DNA of 64,000 nt from Cyclobacteriaceae bacterium (GCA_020436165.1 JAGQYI010000076.1:1-64000), one strand, 5' to 3'. Positions 8,823 to 21,400 are shown, counted from the first letter of the stretch. The notes: generated by a model not told the origin, from the letters alone. A program made the numbers and translations.

Positions 8823-8912
8823 GAAAGAATCTTGCTTCGTAATTAGATTATTGGGGCAAAATCACTCTTTATTTACTTAAATTAGCCACATGTAAACGAC
8901 TAATTTTTTTAT

Positions 8913-10859
8913 ATGCATACAAGAAACCGGGTCCTGATCGAACATGTAACACCAATTGTAGAAAATGGATCGTATTATACCAAACGTGTCTTACATGATG
9001 TTTTCAGGGTTGAAGTTGACCTGGTCTCAGATGGACATGATATTCTGAATGGAGACCTGAAATTTAAAGCTCCCAATACAAAAGCCTGGCAAACAACACC
9101 ACTCAAATTCCATGAGAACGACCGATGGTATGCCACCTTCGAACTTAGCAAAAAAGGAGTTTACGAATACACACTTGAAGCATGGGTGGATCATCTGCTT
9201 ACCTGGCAGCACAATGTTATAAAAAAGGTTGAAAATGAAATTAATGTAAAGGTAGAACTGGACGATTTTCTTCCCTCGTTCGACAAACTTAACAAAATAG
9301 CGAAAGGAGAAGACCGAAAGTTTCTGACCGAATTTGCAGAGCAGATCAAGAATTCAAAACACTACAAAGAGGCTGTTAAAACAGCTTGTTCTCAAGATCT
9401 GGAAGAAATAATACGCAAATACCCATTAAAAGAATTTGCAACTTCCTATAATCAAACGTTAGAAGTAAGGGTTGAACGCAACAGAGCAGAGTATAGCACA
9501 TGGTATGAATTTTTCCCGCGATCTGCTTCAAAAAATAAAAAGAAAGCAGGAACACTAAAAGATGCTGCCGGACAATTGGAACGTGTTGCTAAAATGGGAT
9601 TTGATGTACTTTACCTACCACCAATCCACCCTATTGGAGAGGAATTTAGAAAAGGCAAAAACAACAATCCAAAGGCTAAAAAGGGAGAACCAGGTTCTCC
9701 ATGGGCTATCGGCAGTAAGCATGGAGGGCATAAGTCAATTCATCCCGAACTAGGCACCATGAAGGATTTCGAAGACTTGCTGGCTAAAGCTGACAAACTA
9801 GGAATAGAGATAGCCATGGATTTTGCCTTACAATGCGCACCGGACCACCCGTATGTAAAAGAACATCCGGAATGGTTCAAATGGCGTTCCGATGGCACCG
9901 TTCAGTATGCTGAAAACCCTCCTAAAAAATACCAGGACATCCTTCCTATTTATTTTGAAACAAGCGACTACAAGAGTCTTTGGAATGAGCTCTTGAGCAT
10001 TGCCCTGTTTTGGGCCGAAAAGGGTATTCGCATTTTCAGGGTAGATAATCCTCACACCAAGCCGTTTCTGTTTTGGCAATGGTTAATAGCTGAAGTGCAC
10101 AAAAAGTATCCTGATTTTATCTTTCTTTCAGAAGCTTTCACCAAACCTAAAGTAATGCAGGCATTGGCAAAGGCAGGCTTTACCCAGTCTTACACGTATT
10201 ACACATGGAGAAACTCAAAGTACGAGCTAACTCAATACCTGACTGAATTAACTCAAGGACCGGAGCGAGAGTATTTCAGGCCAAATTTCTGGCCAAATAC
10301 GCCAGACATTAATCCACTGATCTTGCAGGATGGCTTGGAACATGCCTATTTAACCAGGCTATTCATGGCAGCCACACTTTCAAGCAACTACGGCATTTAT
10401 GGGCCCGTATTTGAACACATGGTTCATGATAGCATTCCGGGTAAGGAAGAATACCTGGACAGCGAAAAATACGAAGTGCATCACTGGGACTGGGATAAGA
10501 GCAATAAGTTAACTGAAATGATCAAGCTTCTTAATTCATTGCGAAGAAGCAATGCAGCTCTTCAGCAAACTTTCGATATTCATTTTTGCCAGTTGGATAA
10601 TGAACAACTGCTTGCTTATCATAAAAGAAGCAAAGATGGAAGCAATCATATCCTTTGCATCGTTAATCTCGACCCATACAATAAGCAGTCAGGGATGGTT
10701 CAGCTCCCATACTTTAGAATGCCCGTAAGAACCGGAGAAGCAGTAATTGTAAAGGATTTAATAACTGACAACAGTTACACCTGGGAAAATGAATGGAATT
10801 ATATTGAATTGATACCGACCCTTCCTTTTCACCTATTTAAAATTCACTTTAAGTCATGA
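8913..10859 (+). CDS. glgE: Alpha-1,4-glucan:maltose-1-phosphate maltosyltransferase
   Basis: A 648-residue GH13_3 enzyme that extends alpha-1,4-glucan using maltose 1-phosphate. The N-terminal beta-sandwich (DUF3416-type, residues 1-115) and helical insert are followed by the TIM barrel. Nucleophile Asp lies in IRIFRVDNPHTKP (near 375-380), acid/base Glu in FLSEAFTKP (near 406), and the third carboxylate in WPNTPDINP. The VLYLPPIHPIGEEFRKGKNN segment is the characteristic region I. It is the first gene of a five-gene cluster and overlaps the maltokinase gene by four bases (ATGA), as expected for enzymes making and using the same intermediate. Confidence 0.95.
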   Translation: MHTRNRVLIEHVTPIVENGSYYTKRVLHDVFRVEVDLVSDGHDILNGDLKFKAPNTKAWQTTPLKFHENDRWYATFELSKKGVYEYTLEAWVDHLLTWQHNVIKKVENEINVKVELDDFLPSFDKLNKIAKGEDRKFLTEFAEQIKNSKHYKEAVKTACSQDLEEIIRKYPLKEFATSYNQTLEVRVERNRAEYSTWYEFFPRSASKNKKKAGTLKDAAGQLERVAKMGFDVLYLPPIHPIGEEFRKGKNNNPKAKKGEPGSPWAIGSKHGGHKSIHPELGTMKDFEDLLAKADKLGIEIAMDFALQCAPDHPYVKEHPEWFKWRSDGTVQYAENPPKKYQDILPIYFETSDYKSLWNELLSIALFWAEKGIRIFRVDNPHTKPFLFWQWLIAEVHKKYPDFIFLSEAFTKPKVMQALAKAGFTQSYTYYTWRNSKYELTQYLTELTQGPEREYFRPNFWPNTPDINPLILQDGLEHAYLTRLFMAATLSSNYGIYGPVFEHMVHDSIPGKEEYLDSEKYEVHHWDWDKSNKLTEMIKLLNSLRRSNAALQQTFDIHFCQLDNEQLLAYHKRSKDGSNHILCIVNLDPYNKQSGMVQLPYFRMPVRTGEAVIVKDLITDNSYTWENEWNYIELIPTLPFHLFKIHFKS

Positions 10860-12463
10860 AAGGAACAATAACCATAAAAGAAGCATGGAAAGATTCGTAT
10901 AAAAGCATGCAGCTTTCTGAGCTTTTAACTGAGAAAATACTGCCGGAATATATGCTCAAATGCAGGTGGTTTGGAGCAAAAAATGCACCTATAAAGCGAT
11001 ATGAGGTATCTTATGCAGAAATGGCTCCATATCACAACCAGTTGGCCTTGTTGCTTATAATTGAAGTTGTTTTTCAAACGGCCTACTCTGAGCAATACTA
11101 CCTCCCTTTGGTTTGGACAGAAGAAACAAATGTGGACAATAAGGAGTTTGTTATCGCCAGATTAAAATGTAAAGACGGAGAAAAGGAACTTGTAGAAGCG
11201 CTTGCAGTAAGCGACTACAGAAATGATCTTTTTGAAAATATAAGTCACAAACGACAAGTTAAAATAAGGGAAGGTGTTATTAACTATCATAAGGGTAAGT
11301 CGTTAAGGCCCGAATCGCCTGTATCCAGGCTCCTTTCTGCCGAGCAAAGCAATACAACCATTGTTTTTAACGATGAGTACTTCCTCAAAATTTATCGTAA
11401 GTTGTTTCGGGGAACCAACCCCGATTATGAAGTATCTTATCATTTGAGCGAGAGGTCTGATTTTCAAAACTCTCCTATCTACATGGGTAGTGTAACCTTG
11501 CTTCGCGACAACGTATACCCGGTTTCTCTGGGTTTAATGCAAAAGAAAATTGAGAACAATGGCGATGCCTGGGCTTATATGCTTAAAAGAGTTGCTGCAT
11601 ATTTCAAAAATATTGAGCGCAGAAAACTAAGTATTGACCAGATACCGAAAGTTCCTTTGTACAAAGGATGCATACCAGAGAAACTTCCACTTACAATGCT
11701 TGATCTGGTTGGAGTTGAGACACTTGAAAACGTAGCCCTGCTTGCCAAGCGTACCGCTGAAATGCACCTGGCTTTGTTTAGAGAAAAAACACACCATGAG
11801 TTCATTCCTGCTATTTTTAACGAAGATTATCAGGTTTGGCTCCACAACAGACTTCTGTACCAGTTGGACAACAGGGTTGCAATTATTGAAAACATTCTCG
11901 AAAAGTTCAAAGGCTTAACTAAACGCTGGGCAGAAGAATTTCTTGATAATACGGAAACAATTAAAAACCTGATTTTGGGTTTTGATTATCAAAAATTGAA
12001 TAGCCATCGTATTCGTATTCATGGCGATTATCACCTGGGTCAAGTACTTATGACTGACGATGATTTCTATATCCTGGATTTTGAAGGCGAGCCAGATAGC
12101 ACTATCCGCGACCGAAAAATTAAACAACCCCCAATAAAGGATGTTGCTGGCATGTTCCGGTCGTTTCATTATGCAATTTTCAGTACCATTTTCGCCAATA
12201 ATCCCACATCGCTTCCTGAAGATATTTTGATAGAAGCGGGTGGACGATACTATCGTACGGTGGTAGCTGTTTTCCTTGATTCGTACATTAAAAGTGCCTT
12301 TGAAAGTGGCCTTGACATTGGCTATTACAAAGAAATAGATTACCTGCTCAGATATCATATTCTCGAAAAAGCAATTTACGAACTAGGATATGAGCTAAAT
12401 TCGCGCCCAAACTGGGCAATCATACCTCTAAAGGGGATAAATCAAATTTTGAACAACGATTAA
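10856..12463 (+). CDS. mak: Maltokinase
   Basis: A 535-residue aminoglycoside-phosphotransferase-fold kinase that phosphorylates maltose to maltose 1-phosphate, the donor for GlgE. The N-terminal cap carries the signature CRWFGAKN. The C-terminal lobe has TAEMHLALF, the catalytic loop [12 protein letters not shown] (near residue 388) and the DFEGEP metal-binding motif ([10 protein letters not shown]), all standard for Mak/Pep2. In many Bacteroidota and actinobacteria this domain is fused to trehalose synthase. Here it stands alone and no treS gene is visible in the window. It overlaps glgE by four bases and ends one base before glgB. Confidence 0.9.
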   Translation: MKGTITIKEAWKDSYKSMQLSELLTEKILPEYMLKCRWFGAKNAPIKRYEVSYAEMAPYHNQLALLLIIEVVFQTAYSEQYYLPLVWTEETNVDNKEFVIARLKCKDGEKELVEALAVSDYRNDLFENISHKRQVKIREGVINYHKGKSLRPESPVSRLLSAEQSNTTIVFNDEYFLKIYRKLFRGTNPDYEVSYHLSERSDFQNSPIYMGSVTLLRDNVYPVSLGLMQKKIENNGDAWAYMLKRVAAYFKNIERRKLSIDQIPKVPLYKGCIPEKLPLTMLDLVGVETLENVALLAKRTAEMHLALFREKTHHEFIPAIFNEDYQVWLHNRLLYQLDNRVAIIENILEKFKGLTKRWAEEFLDNTETIKNLILGFDYQKLNSHRIRIHGDYHLGQVLMTDDDFYILDFEGEPDSTIRDRKIKQPPIKDVAGMFRSFHYAIFSTIFANNPTSLPEDILIEAGGRYYRTVVAVFLDSYIKSAFESGLDIGYYKEIDYLLRYHILEKAIYELGYELNSRPNWAIIPLKGINQILNND

Positions 12464-12464
12464 A

Positions 12465-14381
12465 ATGAGTAATAACGTAGAAGTTTTTTCCAGATTTTCA
12501 GATCTAGACATACACCTTTTCAGAGAAGGCAAACATTACAAATTGTACGAAAACTTTGGAAGCCATATTACCAAGAACAATGGCAATGATGGAGTTTATT
12601 TTGCAGTTTGGGCTCCAAGTGCCAAAAAAGTAAGTGTAATCGGTAATTTCAATGGCTGGAACAAGAACAGTCATGTGCTTAATGTTCGGTGGGACTCATC
12701 CGGCATATGGGAAGGCTTTATTCCAAATATTGGCGAAGGCGAGGTGTACAAATATTACGTAGTATCAGCCAATGGGGAAGAACATGAGAAAGGCGATCCG
12801 TATGCACTGGCATGGGAAGAACCACCAAAAACCGGTTCTGTGGTTTGGAGCAAGAAACATACCTGGCGGGATAAAAAATGGGCAACAGAGCAAAGACACC
12901 AGGCAAACAATTACAAAAGTGCTATATCTATTTACGAAGTTCATTTAGGGTCCTGGAAACGAAAAGTAGAAGAAGGGAATAGATGGCTGACATACCGAGA
13001 GATGGCCACTGAACTTGTAGCATATGTGAAAGAAATGGGTTTTACTCACGTGGAGTTTATGCCCGTTATGGAGCACCCATTTTATGGATCCTGGGGATAC
13101 CAGATCCATGGATATTTTGCTCCCACATCTCGCTTCGGCTCACCAATAGATTTTAGCTATCTGGTTGATAAATTCCACCAGGCGGGCATTGGCGTTATTT
13201 TAGATTGGGTTCCTTCACACTTTCCAGGAGACGCTCACGGATTATACCGATTTGATGGCTCCGCTTTGTATGAGCATGAAGATCCTCGATTAGGGTTTCA
13301 CCCTGACTGGAACAGTTATATTTTCAATTATGGACGAAATGAAGTTCGTTCCTTTTTAATCAGTAACGCACTTTTCTGGCTGGAAAGGTACCACATAGAC
13401 GGACTAAGGGTTGATGCTGTGGCCAGCATGTTGTACCTTGATTATTCGCGAAATGAAGGCGAATGGATTCCCAATGAATTTGGAGGACGTGAAAATCTGG
13501 ACGCTATTTCGTTTTTAAAAGAGCTAAACCAAACGGTTTACGGAACATTTCCCGACAGTTTGATGATAGCTGAGGAATCTACTTCTTTCCCTAATGTTTC
13601 CAGACCCACCTATGTTGGAGGCCTGGGTTTTGGAATGAAATGGATGATGGGCTGGATGAATGATACCCTGGAGTATTTTAAACGAAATACCTATTACAGA
13701 AAATTTCACCATAACGAAATATCTTTTAGTCTCACCTATGCATTTTCTGAGAATTTTATGCTTCCCCTTTCGCATGACGAGGTGGTACACGGCAAGGGAG
13801 CCCTTATTCAAAGAATGCCGGGAGACGAATGGCAACGTTTTGCGAACCTACGGTTATTGTTTGGTTACATGTTTACTCATCCCGGTTCAAAACTGCTTTT
13901 TATGGGTGGAGAATTTGGTCAAACTTCGGAATGGAAACATGAAGAAAGCCTGGCTTGGCACCTTACCCAATACGATCTGCATAGTGGCGTTCAGCAGCTC
14001 GTTAAAGACTTGAACAAACTTTATTCAACCAATAAAGCTCTAACCGACAAAAATTATGAAGCCTTTGGCTTTGAATGGATCGACTATACAGATTCGGAAC
14101 AAAGTGTATTGGCCTACATAAGAAAAGCAGACAATGCGGAAGAAGACCTTGTTATTGTATGCAATTTCACTCCAATGACACGTGAAAACTATGCTATTGG
14201 TATGCCTGCCGAAGGAATATGGAAAGAAGTACTTAATACCGATGATACAAAGTATGGCGGAAGTGGCTATTTAAATCATAAACCTTTACAAACAAATAAT
14301 ATTGGATTTCATCACAGGTCATGTTCAATTAACATAAATTTGCCGCCTTTAGGAGTAAGCATCCTGAAACGCACGTTGTAG
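12465..14381 (+). CDS. glgB: 1,4-alpha-glucan branching enzyme
   Basis: A 638-residue GH13 branching enzyme that introduces alpha-1,6 branches into glycogen. An N-terminal CBM48 domain ([20 protein letters not shown]) is followed by the catalytic barrel: [16 protein letters not shown], the nucleophile Asp in [12 protein letters not shown] (near 312), Glu in MIAEEST (near 368) and [11 protein letters not shown] (near 435). Length matches GlgB lacking the extra N1 domain. It sits between maltokinase and GH57 with gaps of 1 and 7 bases, so it belongs to the same transcript. Confidence 0.95.
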   Translation: MSNNVEVFSRFSDLDIHLFREGKHYKLYENFGSHITKNNGNDGVYFAVWAPSAKKVSVIGNFNGWNKNSHVLNVRWDSSGIWEGFIPNIGEGEVYKYYVVSANGEEHEKGDPYALAWEEPPKTGSVVWSKKHTWRDKKWATEQRHQANNYKSAISIYEVHLGSWKRKVEEGNRWLTYREMATELVAYVKEMGFTHVEFMPVMEHPFYGSWGYQIHGYFAPTSRFGSPIDFSYLVDKFHQAGIGVILDWVPSHFPGDAHGLYRFDGSALYEHEDPRLGFHPDWNSYIFNYGRNEVRSFLISNALFWLERYHIDGLRVDAVASMLYLDYSRNEGEWIPNEFGGRENLDAISFLKELNQTVYGTFPDSLMIAEESTSFPNVSRPTYVGGLGFGMKWMMGWMNDTLEYFKRNTYYRKFHHNEISFSLTYAFSENFMLPLSHDEVVHGKGALIQRMPGDEWQRFANLRLLFGYMFTHPGSKLLFMGGEFGQTSEWKHEESLAWHLTQYDLHSGVQQLVKDLNKLYSTNKALTDKNYEAFGFEWIDYTDSEQSVLAYIRKADNAEEDLVIVCNFTPMTRENYAIGMPAEGIWKEVLNTDDTKYGGSGYLNHKPLQTNNIGFHHRSCSININLPPLGVSILKRTL

Positions 14382-14388
14382 AAAATTT

Positions 14389-16770
14389 ATGAGTGGGAAA
14401 TATGTATGCATTCACGGGCACTTTTATCAGCCGCCACGTGAAAATGCCTGGGTAGAGGAAATTGAGTTGCAGGATTCTGCGGCACCTTATCATGACTGGA
14501 ATGAACGAATTGCACACGAGTGCTACACTCCAAATGGTGTTGCACGGGTGTTGAATAATGAAAACAAGATTGTTGACATTGCAAATAACTACGTTAAGCT
14601 AAGTTTTAATTTTGGGCCTACCCTACTGTCATGGCTCCAAAAAAACGATCCAAAGGCTTACAATTCAATTGTAAGTGCAGATAAAGAAAGCCTTAAACGA
14701 TTTGATGGACATGGTTCTGCCATTGCTCAGGTGTATAACCATATTATTATGCCCCTGGCAAATAGAAGAGACAAGGAAACTCAGGTAAAATGGGGTATAT
14801 ACGACTTCAAAAAGCACTTTAAGAGAGAGCCTGAAGGAATGTGGCTGGCGGAAACGGCAGTTGATACCGAAACACTTGAGGTGCTGGCTGAAAACAACAT
14901 TCGATTTACCATATTGGCCCCTTACCAGGCCAAGCGATTCAGAAAAATTGGTGAAGAGAACTGGACCAATGGAATCGACTCCAAGAAAGCTTACAAATGC
15001 AATCTACCCTCAGGTAAAGACATTTTTCTCTTTTTTTATGACGGCAATCATTCTCAGGGAGTGGCCTTCAATGGCTATTTAAACGATGGGAAACGATTTG
15101 CCGATTCCCTGATCTCAGCATTTGACAATAGCGAAGAAAATCAATTGGTGCATATTGCAACCGATGGCGAAAGTTACGGGCATCACCACAAAAATGGTGA
15201 AATGGCACTTGCTTCCTGCATTCATTACCTGGAAGAAACAAATGGGGTGCACATTACCAACTATTCTCAATTTCTTTCTTTGGAAACACCTCAATATGAA
15301 GTTGAGATCAATGAAAACACATCATGGAGCTGTGCGCACGGAATTGAGCGTTGGAGAAGCAACTGCGGTTGCCATACCGGTGGAGATGAGAGTTGGAACC
15401 AGGAGTGGAGAGTTGGGTTAAGAAATTCTCTTGACTGGCTTAGAGATGAGCTTTCGGAGTTATTTGAAAAAGAACTGAAAAAGTTTTCAAAAGAGCCCTG
15501 GAAGCTAAGAAACCATTATGTTGAGCTAATTAACGACAGATCGCAGAAAACTATCAACGAATTTTTTAACAAATACACAACCACTACCCTGACATCCGAT
15601 GATAAAACCAAAATCATCAGGCTGTTGGAAATGCAAAAGCAGGCGCTCTATATGTTTACATCCTGTGGTTGGTTTTTTAATGATGTTTCAGGAATTGAAA
15701 CTACACAGATACTACAATATGCGAACCGAGCCATACAACTTGCTGAAGAAACTACCGAGGTACGACTCGATGGCCCTTTTAAAGAAAGGCTTGGCAGCAT
15801 TAAAAGCAATATTGCTGTTTATGGTACAGGAGAAGATATTTACAAACGCTGGGTAGAACCCCAACGGTTGAGCCTTACCCAGGTGGGTATGCACTATGCT
15901 GTTAATGCTTTGTTTGAAGATGAAGAAAAGCTGATTACCGTTCTGAATTACGATTGCCAAAGCGAGGTTCTGGTTCGCCATAAGGCAGGCGATATGATAC
16001 TTCTCGCAGGAATTACCAAAGTAGTTAGCAGAGTAACTTTATCTAATAAATCATTCAGTTTTGCTATTATTTATATGGGCAACCATCATTTGGTTGGTGG
16101 CACTTCCAACAATATTGCAAAGGATTGGTTTGGCATACTCAGGGCCAGCATGGTTTTCAATTTTGAGAAGGGAAACCTGAGTGAGATCATAGATATAATC
16201 AAGGAGAATTTCACGCAAAAAGCATTCTCCTTCCATCAACTGTTCAAAGACCAGCAGCTAAAGCTTATCAATCTGGTAATTGAAGATAAAATGCAAAATG
16301 CGCTTACCACGTACGAAAGCATTTACGATTCTACCTACAGTATTTTGAATTTGATGCGCTCCAATCATCTTTCGTTGCCTGGGCTTCTGGAGAACAACCT
16401 TCTGGCTGTGTTTCAATACAAGCTGGAGGAAATATTTGAAAACAATGGGGACCCTGTTCAGATATCGAGGCTGCAACGCTACACAGATGAAGTGTATAAA
16501 TGGGGAGCCAAATTAAAAACCGACCGAATATCATACCTGGCAAGTAAGAAAATTACTCATTTGGTGGATCAATTCCCTAAAAACAAAAACAAACCTGAGC
16601 TAATTGAGAATATTGATGAAGCCTTACGTTTGCTGGCAAAGATCAATGTAAAGCCGGATATCGATTCACTTCAGGAACTGATCTTTAAAAAATTAAAAAA
16701 TAATGATTTAACAAACGATGAGGTAGAACCTGCAAAAAAGATGGCAGAACTCATCGAAATTGAAATATAA
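14389..16770 (+). CDS. GH57-family alpha-glucan enzyme with DUF3536
   Basis: A 793-residue glycoside hydrolase family 57 protein, probably acting on alpha-glucans (amylase, branching or amylopullulanase-type). The N-terminal barrel starts with VCIHGHFYQPPRENAW. The GH57 nucleophile is expected in GMWLAETAVD (Glu near residue 155) and the acid in IATDGESYGHHH (Asp near 259). The long C-terminal helical part corresponds to DUF3536, and this architecture is conserved in cytoplasmic proteins near glycogen genes. There is no signal peptide. The activity of DUF3536-type GH57 proteins is not settled, so only the class is given. It lies 7 bases after glgB and 5 bases before the phosphorylase. Confidence 0.85.
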   Translation: MSGKYVCIHGHFYQPPRENAWVEEIELQDSAAPYHDWNERIAHECYTPNGVARVLNNENKIVDIANNYVKLSFNFGPTLLSWLQKNDPKAYNSIVSADKESLKRFDGHGSAIAQVYNHIIMPLANRRDKETQVKWGIYDFKKHFKREPEGMWLAETAVDTETLEVLAENNIRFTILAPYQAKRFRKIGEENWTNGIDSKKAYKCNLPSGKDIFLFFYDGNHSQGVAFNGYLNDGKRFADSLISAFDNSEENQLVHIATDGESYGHHHKNGEMALASCIHYLEETNGVHITNYSQFLSLETPQYEVEINENTSWSCAHGIERWRSNCGCHTGGDESWNQEWRVGLRNSLDWLRDELSELFEKELKKFSKEPWKLRNHYVELINDRSQKTINEFFNKYTTTTLTSDDKTKIIRLLEMQKQALYMFTSCGWFFNDVSGIETTQILQYANRAIQLAEETTEVRLDGPFKERLGSIKSNIAVYGTGEDIYKRWVEPQRLSLTQVGMHYAVNALFEDEEKLITVLNYDCQSEVLVRHKAGDMILLAGITKVVSRVTLSNKSFSFAIIYMGNHHLVGGTSNNIAKDWFGILRASMVFNFEKGNLSEIIDIIKENFTQKAFSFHQLFKDQQLKLINLVIEDKMQNALTTYESIYDSTYSILNLMRSNHLSLPGLLENNLLAVFQYKLEEIFENNGDPVQISRLQRYTDEVYKWGAKLKTDRISYLASKKITHLVDQFPKNKNKPELIENIDEALRLLAKINVKPDIDSLQELIFKKLKNNDLTNDEVEPAKKMAELIEIEI

Positions 16771-16775
16771 ATACT

Positions 16776-18386
16776 ATGAGCAAGAACTTACCTAAAGTAG
16801 CGTATTTCTGTATGGAGTACGGATTGCATCAAGACTTTAAAATGTATGCCGGTGGATTAGGCATTTTAGCCGGTGACTATATAAAAGGTGCCAAACAATA
16901 CAACTACCCTATGGTAGCTATTGGCATCAAGTGGAAACAGGGTTATACCGATCAAATGATCGATAAAGAAGGACAACCGTATGACACTTACCACAACTAT
17001 TCGTATGATTTTCTGGAAGATACGGGTGTAAAAGTACCGGTTGAAATTAGAGGCGAGCACATACTTTGCAAGGTATGGAAAACAGAATCGTTCGATAACA
17101 TACCACTTTACTTGCTTGATACAGACATACCTGAAAACCATGAGCGGTGGATTACGGGACAATTGTACGGCTGGTTTGGAGAAGAGCGTATTGCACAGGA
17201 AATTGTTTTGGGAATTGGAGGCGTACGTGCTCTAAGAGCGCTTAATATAGATGTGGATATTTACCACTTCAACGAAGGCCATGCCCTTTTTGCCGGATTT
17301 GAACTGATACGTGAAAAGAAAGAGCAAGGACTTTACCATGAAGAAGCAATTGAAGAGACCAGGGAAGAAGTGGTTTTTACCACCCACACTCCTATTCTTC
17401 AGGGCAACGAATCTCATCCAATAAGTAAGCTTATGTACATGAGTGCTAACCTGGGGATGACCGAAAGTCAACTGGAAGCACTCGGTGGTAGCCCGTTTAA
17501 CATGACGGTAGGCGCACTAAGACTCTCAAAGATTTCAAACGGAGTAGCACAACTCCATGGTGAAACGTCCAATAAAATGTGGGCGCATATCGATAAACGC
17601 TCAGAAATAATAGCTGTAACCAACGCCATTCATTTGCCAACCTGGGTAGATGAAAAAATGTTGAAAGCAGCAGAATCGGGTGAAGATTTAGCAATCATAC
17701 ACCAGCAAAATAAACAGGCATTGGTTGATTTTGTGAAAGAAAAAAATGGCGCCTCATTAAACCCCAATAAATTGATCATTGGGTTCTCAAGGCGTGCTGC
17801 ACCCTACAAACGAAGTAATTTTATCTTCTCTAAACCAGAGATTATCGGATCTTATTTGAAAAATCAGGATATACAGATCGTTTTCTCAGGTAAAGCCCAT
17901 CCGTTGGATGACACTGGTAAAGAAATTGTAAAAAACCTGGTGGAAATGAGCAAACAATACCCCAATAGTGTGGTTTTCCTCGAAAACTATGGAATGGAAA
18001 TTGGTGCGGCCTTAACACGAGGAGCAGACGTATGGCTCAACAATCCGCGAAGGCCACTGGAGGCCAGCGGCACCAGTGGCATGAAAGCATCCATGAATGG
18101 AGTGCTTAACCTTAGTATTTTAGACGGATGGTGGCCCGAAGCCTGCAAGCATGGTGATAACGGCTGGCAATTTGGCGATGGTTTTGAAAGCCATAACGAC
18201 CACGAGCAGGACGCACATGACCTAAACGCACTTTACAAAGTACTTACTGAAGAAGTGGTGCCAACATTCTACAAGAACAAGGAAAAATGGCAAAAGATGA
18301 TGCGCGCCAGTATTTTAGATACTATGGAGTACTTTAATGTGAAACGTATGCTGGAAGAATACTACGAGAAGATGTATAAGTTGTAA
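16776..18386 (+). CDS. glgP: Alpha-glucan (glycogen) phosphorylase, short type
   Basis: A 536-residue GT35 phosphorylase that releases glucose 1-phosphate from alpha-1,4-glucans. The PLP-binding lysine motif EASGTSGMKASMNG is present near residue 430, and DVYHFNEGHALF and FTTHTPILQGNE are conserved in the family. At 536 residues it is much shorter than the 800-residue E. coli type, matching the short alpha-glucan phosphorylase subfamily (TIGR02094-like), which lacks the N-terminal regulatory region. It closes the glycogen operon, giving it a degradative arm next to the GlgE synthesis arm. It converges on the following T9SS gene with only 29 bases between. Confidence 0.92.
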   Translation: MSKNLPKVAYFCMEYGLHQDFKMYAGGLGILAGDYIKGAKQYNYPMVAIGIKWKQGYTDQMIDKEGQPYDTYHNYSYDFLEDTGVKVPVEIRGEHILCKVWKTESFDNIPLYLLDTDIPENHERWITGQLYGWFGEERIAQEIVLGIGGVRALRALNIDVDIYHFNEGHALFAGFELIREKKEQGLYHEEAIEETREEVVFTTHTPILQGNESHPISKLMYMSANLGMTESQLEALGGSPFNMTVGALRLSKISNGVAQLHGETSNKMWAHIDKRSEIIAVTNAIHLPTWVDEKMLKAAESGEDLAIIHQQNKQALVDFVKEKNGASLNPNKLIIGFSRRAAPYKRSNFIFSKPEIIGSYLKNQDIQIVFSGKAHPLDDTGKEIVKNLVEMSKQYPNSVVFLENYGMEIGAALTRGADVWLNNPRRPLEASGTSGMKASMNGVLNLSILDGWWPEACKHGDNGWQFGDGFESHNDHEQDAHDLNALYKVLTEEVVPTFYKNKEKWQKMMRASILDTMEYFNVKRMLEEYYEKMYKL

Positions 18387-18415
18387 TCAGTTACTGGATG
18401 GATATACAATATTTT

Positions 18416-21400
18416 TTAATATTTAACTATTCTTTTTGCTATTGTTCGCTTATTGCCAATTACCAACAAAGTGTAAGCACCCAATGGTAGGCTGCTTAAA
18501 TTCATGCTAAAAACAAGATTTAGGGAGTTGCTTATTTCTATAGATTCAGCTTTCCATATTTTCCCATTTATATCTACGAACCTAAGCTCATATATACCGC
18601 TGCTCATAGTAGAAAACTTTAGTTTAAGCATGTCCTTTGCTGGGACCGGATATACCTTTAATTCTTTGTCTTCAAATTCAGCATATACGCCAGTAACTAA
18701 TATATCAACAGGCTCAGAAATACCTGAGCAACCATCTATCGTAACTTCTGTTTTGTAAGAACCACTTTCCATGGCTTCATACATTGCCTCTGTTGCTCCT
18801 TCAATAGCCTCATCATTCAGAAACCACTGATTGCCATTTGAATAGGTTGAGGCAAGAGTTGTTGATTGTCCTCCAAGTGTAAGTACTATACCCGGGACGG
18901 GGTTAACACAGAAACTCTGAATCACATCTTCAGCCGCCAAATAATTTTGATTGCCTGGTTGGCTAGCTGTTACAGAAACACTACCAGCACCTGTTATTGT
19001 TAAGGTATTTCCGATTAAAGCGGTTGGACCACTTACGAAAAATGTAACCTCAAGTGATGAGGAACTACTGGCATCTAAGGTAACTGTTTCATTTTCATCA
19101 TTTATGTTATCGAGGGCATTAAATATTATGGTTTGAGATGCCTTGTCTACTGTTAAGATTCCGTCAGCATATTCAAATTCATAATTATTATCTACTCCAT
19201 CCTTCGTAACTTGCAAAGTATAGACACCCGCATCTCCTACAGGTGTAACGGAGAACACACCTGTAGGTACAGTATCAAGAACGCTTTCATCTTCACCATT
19301 TACAAAACCGGAATAACTATATGTATAGTCTGGTTCCACATCACCATAAGTAATAGCTTTGCTGTCTGCACTTACTATTAAAGATGTCTTATTTACGTAT
19401 AGTGTACCCTCAAAATAAGTCATATAATAATGATCATCTGAGCCCTCATTAACTTGTATTATGTATGTTCCTGCATTTTCAACTGAAGTATCTAAAAATC
19501 CTGTAGGTGCTAAATCAATTTCGGAAGGGCTGTCACCATTAACAAAACCTAAATAACTAAAAGTATAAATTGGTTCTTCCGATCCATATGTAATAGTTTT
19601 ATCATCAACTGTGGCTATTAGACTTGCTTTATCAACATATATTGTCTGAGATGCTTCACCTGCATAGTAATTTTCTACTTCTGGTTGAAAAGCTGTAATA
19701 GTAACTTCACCTACTCCATTAACATAAGCTTGATCACCAACAATATTTATAATTTCAATATTAGATGAGGTATAAATAATTGGAATACCCGAATTAGAAT
19801 TTGCAACTAAAGTAAATTGATCACCATAAATTTTGTCACTTAAATTAAAATTGATTATCTGAGAGTATTTATTACCTATTTGCAACAATGATCCATATTT
19901 TGGACGTCCTCCAATCTCAGATGTGAAATCCAATACCTTAGTAAATCCAGAACCATCTAAAGCAATGTTAAAAATTGTTCCAGTATTTGATGCCCCTCCA
20001 TAGGCTGTCATACCCCATAGTTTACCATTACTTTCAATTAAACTACCCTGCGGATCCCCACCGTCTGTAGTATTAAAACTATAAACCATTTCAAAATCAT
20101 CATCATTTAAGTCATAATTAAATATAGTTCCAAGGTAATTATCACCTCCTGCCTGTGTCATACCCCAAATTTTACCTTTGCTTTCAATCATCTTTCCAAC
20201 AGGAATACGTCCATTTGCATTATTGAAATCGAAAACCTTAGTGAATATTTCTTCATCAGGATCAATTTTAAATATTGTTCCATACCCATCTAAGCCTCCA
20301 CCGTTAGTTGTACCCCATAAAATTCCCTTACTTTCGACTAAGCACCCTTCTGGATTCGCTCCATTCATACCATCAAAATGGTGAACTACATTAAACTCAT
20401 TACTATCTAAAGTTAAATTAAATACAACTCCTTTATCATTAATTCCACCTTTTTGTGTCATACCCCATAACTTGCCATTATGCGCTATTAAGCTTCCCAG
20501 AGGCGAATCGCCTCCACCCTCATCAAAATTATGTACAACACTAAAACCCGTACCATCTAGGTTGATTGAAAAAATCACCCCTACTGAATTCTTTCCTCCT
20601 AACCACGTTAACCCCCACAACTTACCAGAATTTTCTACAAGATTACCATATGGATATGCACCCTCTTCAAAATTGAAATCATGTACTTTAGTGAGGTTTA
20701 CACCATCAACCTCCATAGTAAAAATCACCCCATAACCATTGATTCCCCCATATCTTGTCATTCCCCATAACTTGCCGTTGCTTTGAATAACTCCCCCATA
20801 AAGAGTATGTCCAATAATGTTATCAAAATCTCTTAATTTATTAAAATTAGTCCCATTCGATTCGATATTATAAATAATTCCATTACCTGTTGTTCCACCT
20901 CTAGAAGTAGAACCCCAGATCTTTCCATTAATTTCTTTTAATCCACCTATAGGATTAGCTCCGTTTGTATTATCGAAGTCATGTACTTTTGTATAGTTAT
21001 TTCCATCTACATCAATATTAAAAATCACTCCTTTATTTGAAAGTCCTCCATATGAACTATTTCCCCAAAGTTTTCCATTGCTTTCCAAAAGTTGTCCATA
21101 AGGAAACGACCCTTCACTCCCCTCAAAATCATAAATTTTAATAAAATTGGCGCCATCCAAGTCTATTGAAAAAATAACTCCAAAGTCATTATCTCCTCCA
21201 TTTACTGTCAAACCCCATAATCTTCCATTACTTTCAACTAAATTTCCCTTAGGAAACTTACCATTTGAACTAGTGAAATCATGTATTTTATTATAGCCAC
21301 CTCCATCAAATTCAATAGTAAAAATAACTCCATAATTAGAAGCACCTCCTTCAGAGGTCATACCCCATAATTTACCATTACTTTCAACCAATGTGGTTTG

